Below are positions 43,826 through 54,432 of a stretch of 60,000 nt of DNA, piece by piece. Numbering within the stretch: the stretch's first letter is position 1; every line of letters starts with the position of its first letter. Both the position numbers and the translations under genes were made by a program. Source of the stretch: Nematostella vectensis (Eukaryota > Cnidaria > Anthozoa > Actiniaria > Edwardsiidae); contig NC_064042.1 of NCBI RefSeq assembly GCF_932526225.1, forward strand, positions 7,931,540 to 7,991,539, in the 5' to 3' direction. The notes under the pieces are model-generated. The model saw nothing but the letters and a program-made list of their open reading frames with translations. It ran no database searches and was not told where the DNA came from.

Positions 43826-44623
43826 CTCGAGCCCCTGCCGTGCATGGCTCCACAAAGAGGAGCAACAGACCACTCATAGATCTTTGCGGCAGGTTGACAC
43901 TCTCGTTGATTATGCTGCCCGTCTCTTTGCTAATCACGAAGGTCTTGTGGAGGTTCACTTGCTCGTAGAAGAACGTTGTGCCGTTTTGGTAGGCGGCGGA
44001 TGCAGACCGGGCGAGGTTGTCGTCCCTCAGGCTTTCGTATTCCAGCTCTAGATTTTTGATGCCGTAGGATAATTTGGTAGCATCGCTTCCGACTACTACC
44101 TGGTCAACCGTTGCGAGCGTGATCTCAAAGAGCAGCGCCTCGGAGAGCGCCCTTGGGTACAGTACGCCGTGGTTCGTCAGCAGAGAATGGTCTAGCCGGA
44201 TGGTGTATTTCGCCTCGTTGGCGGCGTTTAGAGCGTTCTCCTTGGCGTTACTAGTCGCTTTATCGCCAGCCTTGGAGCGAAGCTTGCGCATGTTTTCTGA
44301 CTGTATGCCCTGCTCCAGGCGGTCCTCTCTTTTGACCTTGGACAGGTAAAGCTCCTCATACGTCTTGAAGACATCGTAGCGGTTGGTGTCCTGGAGCGTT
44401 TCTCCTGCAAATGTGATTTTCAGGCGGGTCACGAGATTTCGGCCGACGTTGTTCACGACGGTATTATTTGCTTGGCCTGAGATGGAGAGATCGAAACCGA
44501 CCCTCAAGGAGCCAGGCACGAGCGTGACGGGTTGAGAGTGACCCTGTGAACAGTTCTCTCGGCTTTCAACCCCAGAGGAGTTCTGGGTGTTCGTTGGGGG
44601 TCACGTTTTGCGCTGACTGACAT
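43826..44623 (-). pseudogene. Major capsid protein, N-terminal half (double jelly-roll type)
   Basis: The frame at 43826-44559 carries NNTVVNNVGRNLVTRL, FAGETLQDTN and YDVFKTYEELYL, a set seen in capsid-like proteins of Polinton-like elements, and ends LLLLFVEP before it runs into the ATPase fragment. The likely start is the ATG at 44623, one frameshift upstream; a GTG at 44519 is not needed. The C-terminal jelly roll is deleted at 43817-43830. The gene is divergent from the membrane-protein gene at 44702, leaving about 80 bp for both promoters. Assignment is by motif pattern; a structure-based comparison would settle it. Confidence 0.7.
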
Positions 44624-44701
44624 TCCTAGCAGTACGAAGTCACGTGACTATGGTGCGGACTGTTAGACTTGTCTAATATAGCGTAGCTTGATTTACGCAT
44701 C

Positions 44702-45629
44702 ATGGGCGATGTTGACGTTGACATTGATGATACCTTGCCGGGTGCGTCCGCCGAAGACAGGGACGACGAGACGCCCCTCATCCCGTTTGACCTCGACGAT
44801 GGGGAGTCGATCCCAATGACGAGCACGTCATCGCGGGGGGCCCGGACGCATACGATCGCTGAAACCTCGTTCACCACAGAGGGTGCAGCGACTCGGTCTC
44901 CAGTCCCTCAGGGAGAAATACCCAGACCTTAACGAGAATCTTATACGGTTCCAGTCAGACCGGAGGGGGGAGACGCTAATACAGCTTCGCAACCTCGACA
45001 AAGGAGGTTGGACTAAACCAAAACAGCTGTTCAACGAGAACGGGGGCGTTCGACAGGACGTTGCGAAGCTGAAACGCTTCAAGGTGGCGATGATGTCTGT
45101 GGCAGAGATAGACGCGGTCATCCAGGAAAACACAGAACGAGTCCAAGAGCTGCAAGGGGTGGTAGCCACAGACAGGGAGACCATCGACGACCCTAACACG
45201 TCAGAGAGTCCCCGCCAAGAGGCCCGTGAGCGCAACGAGGAAAGGATATCCGAGATTGACGAACTAGAACGCGAAAACCGAGAGCTCGAGAACCAAAAGC
45301 CGCACAGAGAGCGCATCAAAGCCATCTTCAAAAAGTACGGCTTTACCGTCACCGCTATCGGGTTAGCCGTAGCGACGACGATCGCGGCCATTGTGACATC
45401 GCTCGGCAAGTCGCTCTCCTCCGTGGCCAGAGGGGTCCGTAACGGGCTTAAGGCTATCAGGAAAAAGCTAGGCGAGCTTCTCCCTGAGCTAGTAGGAAGC
45501 ATCGCGAACTCCGTGTTTAAGGCTGCTGGAGAAGCGGTGAAATTCCTTGGCGAAAATGCGTGGCTGCTCATTCTAGCCGTAGCCGCGTTCTTGGTTCGTC
45601 GAATGCAAAGCAATCATCGGAACAAGTAA
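44702..45629 (+). pseudogene. Coiled-coil membrane protein of the virus-like element, frameshifted
   Basis: ATG at 44702 opens an acidic N-terminus (DVDVDIDD). The frame must shift near 44880 to continue into the main part, 44883-45629. That part has a long Glu/Arg-rich coiled coil (about 45090-45300), then KAIFKKYGF, a TM helix (VTAIGLAVATTIAAIVTSL), a basic amphipathic region and a second hydrophobic segment (AWLLILAVAAFLV) before a basic tail. The layout suits a virion membrane or penetration-type minor protein, but no family is recognised. It ends about 60 bp before the right TIR. Confidence 0.6.
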
Positions 45630-45689
45630 TACGCCGCGGCCAACGCGAGTGCCGACAACCCGCCTTGAGGGCGGTGTGGTCACTTTTTT

Positions 45690-46136
45690 CGCCCGGTCCG
45701 GGCGCGCTAGGCGCTCCGGGGGGCGAGGAGGCGGGACACCAGGATGAGCCCCTGGCGGGCGGAGAACCAAAGGGAGCGGAGGCCCCTCTCCCACGAGGCC
45801 CCCAGACGGTATACCCCAGGTCTCGGGTATGCCCTAGGGCATACGAAAAACGGGCTGGGGGCGCGGCGAGCCGGGCGGCGGGCCACAGCCCGCTTTCACT
45901 GAACCCCCCCCCCCCAGATGGTATACCCCAGGCCTTGGGGGCCTTACGTGGGGCGCGCCTGGCCCGCATGCGCAGTCGCCTTGAGAAGCTGTGTACGTGG
46001 GGCGCGCCCGGCCTACATGCACAGTTGCCCCAAAAAGTTGTGTACGTGGGACGCGCCCGGCCTACGTGCACAGTTGCCCCAAAAAGTTGTGTACGTGAGG
46101 ACCTCTCCCGTTTCTATGAAATGACCCAGTCCCCCC
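45690..46136. repeat. Right terminal inverted repeat of the virus-like element
   Basis: Inverse of the left TIR, ending GACCCAGTCCCCCC at 46136. It has about 2.5 of the 49-bp units (about 45960-46098), TATGCCCTAGGGCATA and GGCGCTCCGGGGGGCGAGGA in the same order as the left copy. It is about 275 bp shorter. Confidence 0.9.
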
Positions 46137-46142
46137 ATATTC
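46137..46142. repeat. Right target-site duplication of the virus-like element
   Basis: ATATTC, matching 38723-38728. Confidence 0.75.
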
Positions 46143-46379
46143 AGTATGCATATCAAGTCTCTGTGGTTTCAATAAGATATAATTATTGAATATAAAAATG
46201 TGGAGGTGGTTGTGGTGGTGGTGTTGTGGGGGGAGGGGGTGTAAATTTTTGGGCGCCCGGTCTAGGGGGGGTCACTATTTTTGGGCTTAGATTTGTGGGG
46301 GGGACAAAATTTTTTAGCCCAGGGTTTTGCAAAATTGCCTGCACACCGCCCCTAGTAGTAAATGACCGCTCCCTAAGCA

Positions 46380-47550
46380 ATTTAATGGAATTGACTCCAT
46401 TGCAAAATATTAACCTTGATTTTCTGACCAATTCGTAAACAAATGCTTAAACTCAAAAACATTTCATGCCAAAAAAGACACGGAATTCATCATGGGAGTC
46501 TTGGAAACACCTTCACAGAGAGGCGGGCAAACTCCTCCCCCATAATCATAACGGTCTCTTTGCCCCAAAGCCAAACAAAACATTTTCAGGTCCAAGGAAC
46601 CCAGGATAAGTCTGAAAACAATTTTTGAATAAGGATGGGTAGCAAAGATGTACCACATTGGGGTCTACTGTCGCGCCACCAGCGTTGCAGGGAAAACACA
46701 GGTTGGTTGCTGGTTGATTTTTGCGAGTTTTATCGGGCCTCGAAGTAGTTGTGTGGTGGCCGTTAGCCGATGGAGTCCCCAGCCTTCTGGCCTTTCCTAT
46801 TTTTATACAGAGAGAGAAATACAATTCGTGGAGGCTTCAAACTCCCTCTACTGACATTCTATCGCCAAAATTGAAATAAAGGAAGACTCAAACACAATAT
46901 TACATGGTCTAAAGTTTTATTTTTCACGATAAGTAATTTTTCGCTAACATATTTAAATTCCCCCATATATTCCTTAAACCACTGAAACGTAGCCTTGGGC
47001 TGCCTGTGGATTCACTAGAAAATTCCTTTCCCACTCAGTGAAACCCAAACAAGAAATTATCCCATTAAATCAACCTCAGCTTGCAAACATCCGTAAGCAC
47101 AGCATTAATTAATAACTTCATGATGTCCTAAGGCACTCTTCAGATGTGAAAAAGCTGTAATTTATAAGCAAATAACAAGTAAAACTGTTGTAAGCAACAG
47201 GCTGTAGCAATGTCGTCGCTAGATTGAAAAGACACCGCAGTGCATTGTTGGAAACTTCAAGGCATACCGTCTTGGGTCAGCGGTAAAATGTTGGATTTGA
47301 AATAGAGGGGGAGGTTTATATTTCTGTTTCAGTCTGTTTTTCTTACCATTTCGCTTAAAAGTAGCCAGTTGTGAAAGTGTTAATTTGTTATACAAACCCT
47401 TGTATAATATAATTTGTCGCTTGTAAAAGGTAGCCTAAAAACCCTTTATGAGTCGAAACATACAAATTTTCGCTTGAAATTAGATAAGGCATCTGACTAA
47501 GAAGTTTTCATAAGAAACCTTTAATGTTTATAGAATGGATTTAAGCCCTA
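46380..47550. other. Gene-free stretch
   Basis: No supported gene. Short frames near 46440-46850 lack coding character. AT content rises again after the GC-rich virus-like element. Confidence 0.45.
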
Positions 47551-47554
47551 AAAC

Positions 47555-48800
47555 CTATGCAATAAAGTAATTACCCTGTTGTCTTCTTCTTGCAATAAAG
47601 TAATTACCTGTTGTCTTTTTCTTGCAATAAAGTAATTACCCTGTTGTCTTTTTCTTGCAATAAAGTAATTACCCTGTTGTCTTTTTCTTGCAATAAAGTA
47701 ATTACCCTGTTGTCTTTTTCTTGCAATAAAGTAATTACCCTGTTGTCTTTTTCTTGCAATAAAGTGATTACCCTGTTGTCTTCTTCTTGCAATAAAGTAA
47801 TTACCCTGTTGTCTTTTTCTTGCAATAAAGTAATTACCCTGTTGTCTTTTTCTTGCAATAAAGTAATTACCCTGTTGTCTTTTTCTTTGCAATAAAGTAA
47901 TTACCCTGTTGTCTTTTTCTTGCAATAAAGTAATTACCCTGTTGTCTTTTTCTTGCAATAAAGTAATTACCCTGTTGTCTTTTTCTTTTCAATAAAGTAA
48001 TTACCCTGTTGTCTTTTTCTTGCAATAAAGTAATTACCCTGTTGTCTTCTTCTTGCAATAAAGTAATTACCCTGTTGTCTTTTTCTTGCAATAAAGTAAT
48101 TACCCTGTTGTCTTTTTCTTGCAATAAAGTAATTACCCTGTTGTCTTTTTCTTTGCAATAAAGTAATTACCCTGTTGTCTTTTTCTTGCAATAAAGTAAT
48201 TACCCTGTTGTCTTTTTCTTTGCAATAAAGTAATTACCCTGTTGTCTTTTTCTTTGCAATAAAGTAATTACCCTGTTGTCTTTTTCTTGCAATAAAGTAT
48301 TTACCCTGTTGTCTTTTTCTATGCAATAAAGTAATTACCCTGTTGTCTTCTTCTTGCAATAAAGTAATTACCCTGTTGTCTTCTTCTTGCAATAAAGTGA
48401 TTACCCTGTTGTCTTTTTCTTTTCGATGAAGTGATTACCTGTTGTATTCGTCTATGCAATAAATGATTACCCTGTTATGTCTTCGTCTATGCAATAAAGT
48501 AATTACACTGTTGTCTTCTGTGCAATAAAAAAATTACCCTGTTGTCTTCTTCTATGCAATAAAGTGGGTATCCTATTGTGTCTTCGTCTATGCAATAAAG
48601 CAATTACACTGTTGTCTTCTATGCAATAAAAAAATCACCCTGTTGTCTTCTTCTATGCAATAAAGTGATTACCCTGTTGTGTCTTTGTCTATGCAATAAG
48701 GCAATTACACTGTTGTCTTCTATGCAATAAAAAATTACCCTGTTGTCTTCTTCTATGCAATAATGTCATAACCATGTTGTCTTCTTCATGCAATAAAGTT
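47555..48800 (+). repeat. 33-bp minisatellite with a poly(A) signal in each unit
   Basis: About 37 copies of a 32- to 33-bp unit, GCAATAAAGTAATTACCCTG plus TTGTCTTTTTCTT. It is very homogeneous to about 48410 and degenerate after that. Read on the plus strand each unit has AATAAA followed 15-25 nt later by a GT/T-rich stretch, the two parts of an animal polyadenylation signal. The right end overlaps the last codons and stop of the minus-strand gene at 48786. Repeated QGNYFIARKR-type ORFs are artefacts. Confidence 0.95.
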
Positions 48801-49046
48801 ATGTTCTCTGCGCCTGCGTAGAACGGTCAAAGGTACCAAATAATCATACTCGTTGCAGAAGGTCATGTCCAAACACAGGTACAGTCCAGCTATTGCACCA
48901 CTAACAGCCAGGAAAAACAGAACCGTCTCTCGGTAGATCGGGTACCATACATGCTCTTCTTTCAAATCCGGCTTCTTCCGTGTTTTTTTGGGAACACCTG
49001 CTGCAAAGCAAACGAGACATAGCAACAAAAAGCCAAAGGCTTGCAT
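48786..49046 (-). CDS. Small single-pass membrane protein, 86 aa, paralogue of 52251-52544
   Basis: ATG at 49046. Signal peptide at residues 1-17 (AFGFLLLCLVCFAAG), a basic linker, then VWYPIYRETVLFFLAVSGAI with a TM helix at about 41-60 and a short tail starting LDMTFCNEYDYLVPL. This block is about 70% identical to the protein at 52251-52544, showing both are real and under constraint. The C-terminus differs: RRRREHNFIA, with the last codons and stop inside the first unit of the neighbouring minisatellite. Function unknown. Confidence 0.75.
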   Translation of the reverse strand: MQAFGFLLLCLVCFAAGVPKKTRKKPDLKEEHVWYPIYRETVLFFLAVSGAIAGLYLCLDMTFCNEYDYLVPLTVLRRRREHNFIA

Positions 49047-49049
49047 CTA

Positions 49050-49970
49050 GAGAAAGAGGTTTCCAGAGAAATATCAGATATTCCTGGAAAAGTTAGAGTA
49101 CCAAGTATATTTAAGTTTTTTCTTCCTGTTCGTTTCCAGATCCGTCAATTTAACAGCTATAATTTCATAGAAAAGTCATAATATCATGAAAACGTTTCTC
49201 ACGTGACTTAAACGTCTCAAAGAATAAGCCTTTTCTCCTGAAGACACAATTTTCAGCATTTACCCTGCGGAATATTCCTTTAAAATTTGTGTATTGTATA
49301 TACTACATGCAAGGTTATGTGGCAAATATGTGTAGCAAGTATGTCCGGCAATGTCCAACTGAAGTAGCAAACTTCCTTCAGACATTTGATACGGTCTCTT
49401 GGCGTCAGGTAGAGACCCAAAATAATCAAAAATACCATGAGTATAATAATAAGAACACAGTGGGTGACATGCAAGTCTGGGATTTGATTAATATGAGGGC
49501 ACTTAAGTTGCTCTCGGTTTAATCTGAAGTCCAGCAGAATGGATTTACTCGCACTGAATTCTCATTTATTATGTGCATACTGAGAAATACTCACTGAAAA
49601 CACATTCAGTAAATTTTCGTTCGTTCACTGGTCTCAGCAAATCAGAGGCGCGAACGATGTTTTTTCACCGTGAAGAAAAGTCGTTCGCGGTTTTGATTGG
49701 ACGAACGATATTTTTTCACCGCACTTGAATGGCTTCAATCCGAACGTATCAACGAGTGCATAAAAATCGTACAAGCATTTTCCATTTAGTAATCTATTTA
49801 TTTCATAGATGTCGAGATTTTAGAGATTAAAAAGTGCACTTCTTGTGTAACATGAGCTACAGTCTCGTGCGTGACATTAGCGAGACAGTTTCATTTCAAT
49901 GTAAGTTTCTGTCTGTCTTTAACTGAACCGTCGAACAGCACAAACCTCGGAGTCTCTGCAGCCAAGTCTA
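49050..49970. other. Gene-free stretch
   Basis: Contains two direct copies of a GAACGATRTTTTTTCACCG motif (about 49655 and 49704). Otherwise AT-rich with no gene. Confidence 0.45.
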
Positions 49971-49972
49971 AA

Positions 49973-50008
49973 GCCCCGTGCAAACTGCGCCAGCACCTGT
50001 CAGCTGGG
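49973..50008. mobile_element. Truncated Harbinger-like MITE end
   Basis: AGCCCCGTGCAAACTGCGCC, then AGCACCTGTCAGC, matches the left terminus of the element at 9312-9481, after which the similarity stops. Preceded by CTAA. Confidence 0.6.
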
Positions 50009-50340
50009 CTTAATAAAATGTTATGTAATAAGCTTATTATAAATTTCTCAGTATGTATATAATAAACAAAATAAAGCATGACAGTTTTAATTCACTTGTT
50101 GTTTTGTATTAAAAAACTCACTCGTTTGCTGCGCTCACTCGTTCGTTTTTTGATACTGCACAACTCGTTAATAAAAACCGTACGCGCGCACTTTCCATGT
50201 AGTATTCTCTATTTACTGCATATATATAGAAGATATAACATTTCAATCAAATATGAAATGATATAAACAGATCAAGAGAACATATATAGTGTAATCTTAA
50301 CATATAATGTATACTCATATTTAACATATTTGCTTCATAT

Positions 50341-50439
50341 ACCATATCTACTCGAATAAGTGCCTTCCCCGAAAAAGCGCCCCTTGTGAAATAAGATATA
50401 TTTGATAAGAGCCGGAGTGCTTATTCCAGTAAATACGGT
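50341..50439. mobile_element. Small MITE, 99 bp
   Basis: ACCATATCTACTCGAATAAG at the left is mirrored by CTTATTCCAGTAAATACGGT at the right. The interior holds CCCCGAAAAAGCGCCCC. No target duplication can be fixed. Confidence 0.55.
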
Positions 50440-50449
50440 GAATATAACA

Positions 50450-52240
50450 TACTTACTGTATATATAATATTGTGCGTACTGGAGGTTATTTAATCACTTT
50501 CTTTACAATAGGTATTGTTAACTCACACTTTTAACTTAAAGTCCATATAACCTTTTAGAGTTGATAGACTTTGTCAATTCTTTATATTTTCATTTTCCAA
50601 ATGGTATGTGGTTCGTATGGACCCTATAATACACGCGTTCGCGCGAATAACTCAAATCTGTAATATTGAGGTATTTTGGTCAACCTTCGGAAAAAAGGCC
50701 GTGAACTGAAAGGCCCGGGTCCACGGTCCACGTGACGTAGATCGAGATGTCAACCAAATTACATGAGAAAACATATGCGCGCGCTAAACCGGTTCCCGTC
50801 TTCATGTCTTCTTAGTTATTGCTGAAGAACGTTGTGTGGTTACAACTTTTACCGTCATCTTTATATCTCAACCTGGTAGACAAATAATTATTTAATTTCA
50901 GGAAACAAATCTGCGAAATTTAGCAGATATTTTTTTAGTTTTTGCATTGTGCGCACGCGCTGCATTCCCAATCAAGAATGACGACATTCTCACGAGCGCG
51001 CGCTGTTTTTGAAACATACAACAAAACGATATTTTCTTTTTTCGAATACAATTCTCGACTATAAATTATTCTTCGCTTCATTGTGGGTAGCATTGCAATA
51101 AAAAACACTTCGCTAATATTTTATGGTATTGTCGTCTCTGAAATTTAACGGATTTAAGGAAAATACGTTGTTTCAGATTTTCCCGCCAAAACTTGGAATT
51201 ATTCACTCGATTAAATCTCCTTTCGCGCGGCCAGGAAAATTTTTAAAGATCTGTAGAAAATTCAAATTACAATCAAATTCGATTCTCTCTTCAGAATTTG
51301 AAAGTTTATCTATGCTTTGTTTTGGCTAGATTGATATAAGTGAAAGGTTTTAAGAACTTTAAAAGTTTGTCAGACGTTAATGACGTGTTCTATGCGGTCA
51401 GCGGTTGCTTGGTGTGTGAGCGAACGTTTATTTAAAGAGCAAAAGAAGAAGCGGCTTCGACCGAATAAGATAAATGACAAACGAATTATTGATCCTTAGC
51501 AGAGCCTTGGGGTAAAGTCATCGAAATATCATATTCGCATGTTGCTTTTAAAATACCCATTCAAAACTCATACCCTTCATCTGCTGGCTTTTCTAGTCAA
51601 ATAATCCCAATGCGCGAAAATTTCAATTATTTAAAAAGAAACAATACCCAAACTTCGCGGGAGCGATTTTCAAACCCCTGGAACGTATTTCAACTATAAG
51701 ACGGTTTATAAAATAAGAATAATATAAGACGGTTCATAGACGCTAGATTTTACAGAATTGCCTACTATCATTATCATTGTAATTAATTTTTATACCATTA
51801 ATCAACTATTTGCCTCCGGGAGGATTAGATAGCGTCTATAAAAGTAGATAGAAAACTCTCCAAATCAACTGTTTTCCACACTTAAGGCTGATTTTCTCGC
51901 GCCAGATTAGCAGGCCCATTTCGTTTCGAGAAATCTGACGTTGGCATCTGATTTTTTTGGGTCGACACGGGATTTTTTTCAACAGACCATAGCAGTGGTC
52001 GGACGATAGCAGTTTATAACGCTCTTACCGACAACCGGCTCAACAAATCGGCGCGTGCTAATCCACCTTGGCCATCTTCTCTCTTAAAAGCCTGCATCAA
52101 AACAATTTTGTTAAAATTCATTGATGCTTATTTTTTCATTCGTCTGTCACATCTACAGAAATGAGTAAAAAGAAGACGACATTTTTCGATTCTTTTTATT
52201 ACAAAAAGACTTCCGCACATTAATTTATATGACGTGAAGT
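50450..52240. other. Gene-free stretch
   Basis: AT-rich with scattered GCGCGC-type islands (about 50780, 50950-51005). No supported exon. Confidence 0.45.
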
Positions 52241-52250
52241 TTATCCTCTT

Positions 52251-52544
52251 TCATTCGTCCTCTTTCTCGGGTTTCATAAGCAAAGGCAAAACATAGTCAT
52301 GTTCTTGACAAAAAGTCATTTCCAAGCAAAAGTACACTCCTGCGAGAGCCCCTGCAACGGCCAAAAAGAACAGGAAAGTTCTTCGGTACACTGGGTACCA
52401 AACCTCATCTTCTTGTCTTTGTTGTTGTCCCTGAGGACTGTGTTTTCCCGCTTCGTGTTTGGTGATATTTTTCCCAATTACACATCCAAGCATGGCGAGA
52501 AAACAGGTTACCGTCAATGCGCCAAGTCTTCCTTGACATTCCAT
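52251..52544 (-). CDS. Small single-pass membrane protein, 97 aa, paralogue of 48786-49046
   Basis: ATG at 52544. Signal peptide at residues 1-24, an NIT glycosylation sequon at 26-28, a Gln/Glu-rich linker, then VWYPVYRRTFLFFLAVAGAL with a TM helix at about 57-76, and LEMTFCQEHDYVLPLL followed by an acidic tail KPEKEDE. The conserved VWYP(I/V)YR - TM - MTFC - DY - PL block defines the pair. A duplication about 3.2 kb apart in the same orientation is likely. Role unknown. Confidence 0.75.
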   Translation of the reverse strand: MECQGRLGALTVTCFLAMLGCVIGKNITKHEAGKHSPQGQQQRQEDEVWYPVYRRTFLFFLAVAGALAGVYFCLEMTFCQEHDYVLPLLMKPEKEDE

Positions 52545-52559
52545 TTTCTTTGCTTTTTT

Positions 52560-54100
52560 TTTCTTTTACTTTTTTATCATTTTCGGCTCTGTCGAAAGTT
52601 TAGTGTTTCAGTCTTTGCAATTCAAAGCGGCCATTAGATAGAAAACATACTTTGTTTTTTTCTTTTATCTATGTATAAACCGCACAATTTTTTTCCAGAT
52701 TCGTTTTTCTCTAGATTCAACAGAAAAAATCAGGTTTAGGTGTGCGAGTTTCAAAAAAAGCCAGGCGGAAGAAAACTATATCCCGCTAAAAAGCAAATGA
52801 TTTGAATATTGAAACTCGATGCTTCAAGTTAATATAACACACTGGTGACGGAGAAGGGATTCAATCGCTTTGCTACAATTACCTTGATAAAAGTACGGAT
52901 ATGAGTTTTCGCGACTTTGGTTCCCGTCGTGTTGCAAGAAATAAATCATATACTCTAATTAGATTAGTTGACGTTTATTGCCACTTGGCCTGGTTTAACA
53001 GTAGGGAATGGTTCAGCTATTGGTTGACACCACGCATTAGGCGTACGACTTCGTTTAAAACTTCCGGCCTAAAAAACTAAATTCATCACGAACAAAAGAT
53101 CTCTAATAGAACTCTTTTTATAAGTAAACAATAGAATTATTAGAAATAAGTGAATCTGCAGTGGGGAAGTTAAAAAAAAGAGATAGAAATTTTTTAGATT
53201 ATTTTTGTAGTTTTCTGTTAAGAGCAGGGAAAGGCGACAACATGGATTGAAGAACACCCGGCGCGTTCCGGGCGTTGCTCTGAGTGTGCGCGCAACCCAT
53301 TGGACGCGGAAAAGTATTTTTCGTTTTGAAAGATCGCTATAACTGGTCAAAAATTATCCTTTTCTCATACGATGCCTATAACTGCGCATGGCTATTCACC
53401 ATTGCCACAAAAAGCTGGTAATTTCTTATAGAGGGTAGTCAAATACTATCCTTTTCAAATATGATACTTATGACTGCGCGCACCCCTACCTGCTGGCTAT
53501 ACCTGGGTAATCGCCATTACACCATAAAAAGGCATAAGTCTCTATTTGTGTGCGCTCGACCCTCTATCCGTTTACTTACCATAGACTACAATATGGAATG
53601 CCATGCCTGAGATTATGGAGTACACGTTGGTTTTCAGTGTGAACAAGTGCTCATATACGTTCGATTCAATAAGAAAACATAGCTTTTGGCGGTCAAAGGG
53701 GAGATTCACGATTATGAGCCCTCATGTATAGGAATAATGTCCAGTCCCAGAATTATTCGTCTGTGAATTATGCCTAGAGTCCCCCTTACAAATTTAATGA
53801 CAGCTCCGCCGCCCATGTACCGCTAAATGCGCAAAGCAATATATGTGGTTCGTTAATAAGGAAGTCACAAATGCAATGATGTCTGATATCGTTGCGAGGG
53901 CCTCATGAATGACAATGTTTCTTATCTGTTTCCTTAGACTTACATGCTTGTTAAGCCTATCACATAACCCTGCTTTTCTATTATTGTTACGATAACGCGC
54001 TACTTTTGATTGTATCTTTTTTTATCGCACATAATTTATATGTACATTTTCTATATAAAAACTGCCGTTTTGCGCATGCGCTAATTCGAGATCAGAGAGT
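52560..54100. other. Gene-free stretch
   Basis: A degenerate repeat (CATACGATGCCTATAACTGC at 53368 and TATGATACTTATGACTGCGC at about 53458) recurs at about 57895-57920. No gene supported. Confidence 0.45.
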
Positions 54101-54106
54101 AACGTA

Positions 54107-54432
54107 TGTAATAGGGACGTCGAGCAACAACGACGACAACGTGGACGACGACGGCAGAAATCAATAGAATTTGATTCAGAATTCAATAGCAGCACATGGA
54201 AATGCGCCTGTCATTTCAGGCGTTTTCCATTGGACGTTTGCACTGTAAACTCCACTAACTACATTCGCTACTGTAGAAATAATGTACTTAGTTATTTTTA
54301 TCTGTCTCTGACTATAATGTTTTCTTATTCCATTGCAATTAAATTATTATTGATTGCCACGCGCGAAAACATCTTTTTCGATCGCGTTGTCCTAGCCGTC
54401 GTCGTCGTCGTCATTGCTTAAGGTCCCTATTA
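54107..54432. mobile_element. MITE with CGACGACG-rich inverted ends
   Basis: Left end TAATAGGGACGTCGAGCAAC followed by ACGACGACAACG; right end CGTCGTCGTCGTC, then ATTGCTTAAGGTCCCTATTA. About 325 bp. The open frame across it is not coding. Confidence 0.65.

Larger units (their letters stand above)
38729..46136. mobile_element. Endogenous Polinton-like virus (Maverick-related), internally deleted, 7.4 kb
   Basis: Seen directly: terminal inverted repeats (38729-39451 and 45690-46136), an exact 6-bp flanking duplication (ATATTC), and inside, in order, a zinc-binding protein (+), a probable PolB plus SF1 helicase with zinc tail (+), a packaging ATPase fragment (-), a capsid protein fragment (-) and a coiled-coil membrane protein (+). 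Known: Polintons/Mavericks and relatives combine PolB, FtsK/HerA-type ATPase and a double-jelly-roll capsid protein, have long TIRs and make 6-bp duplications. Here no retroviral-type integrase or protease is seen, termini are GG rather than AG, and the unit is half the usual 15-20 kb or less. All large genes carry stops, frameshifts or deletions. It is more GC-rich than its surroundings. Confidence 0.85.
38205..46373. mobile_element. Older DNA transposon that appears to host the virus-like insertion
   Basis: GGGTGCGGTCATTTATTACT at 38205 and its near complement AGTAGTAAATGACCGCTCCC ending at 46373 form a 25-bp inverted pair outside the 7.4-kb virus-like unit. Removing that unit leaves about 750 bp, including G-rich segments (38226-38340 and 46215-46330). 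No target duplication is evident, so the pairing could also come from two separate copies. Confidence 0.4.

Noticed and set aside
44828-45613. 261-codon minus-strand ORF
   Set aside because: Antisense of the coiled-coil membrane-protein gene; the Ser/Arg-rich content is what reverse frames of Glu-rich coiled coils give.
47548-48191. Repeated QGNYFIARKR and NRVITLLQEKD ORFs
   Set aside because: Translations of the 33-bp minisatellite in several frames on both strands.
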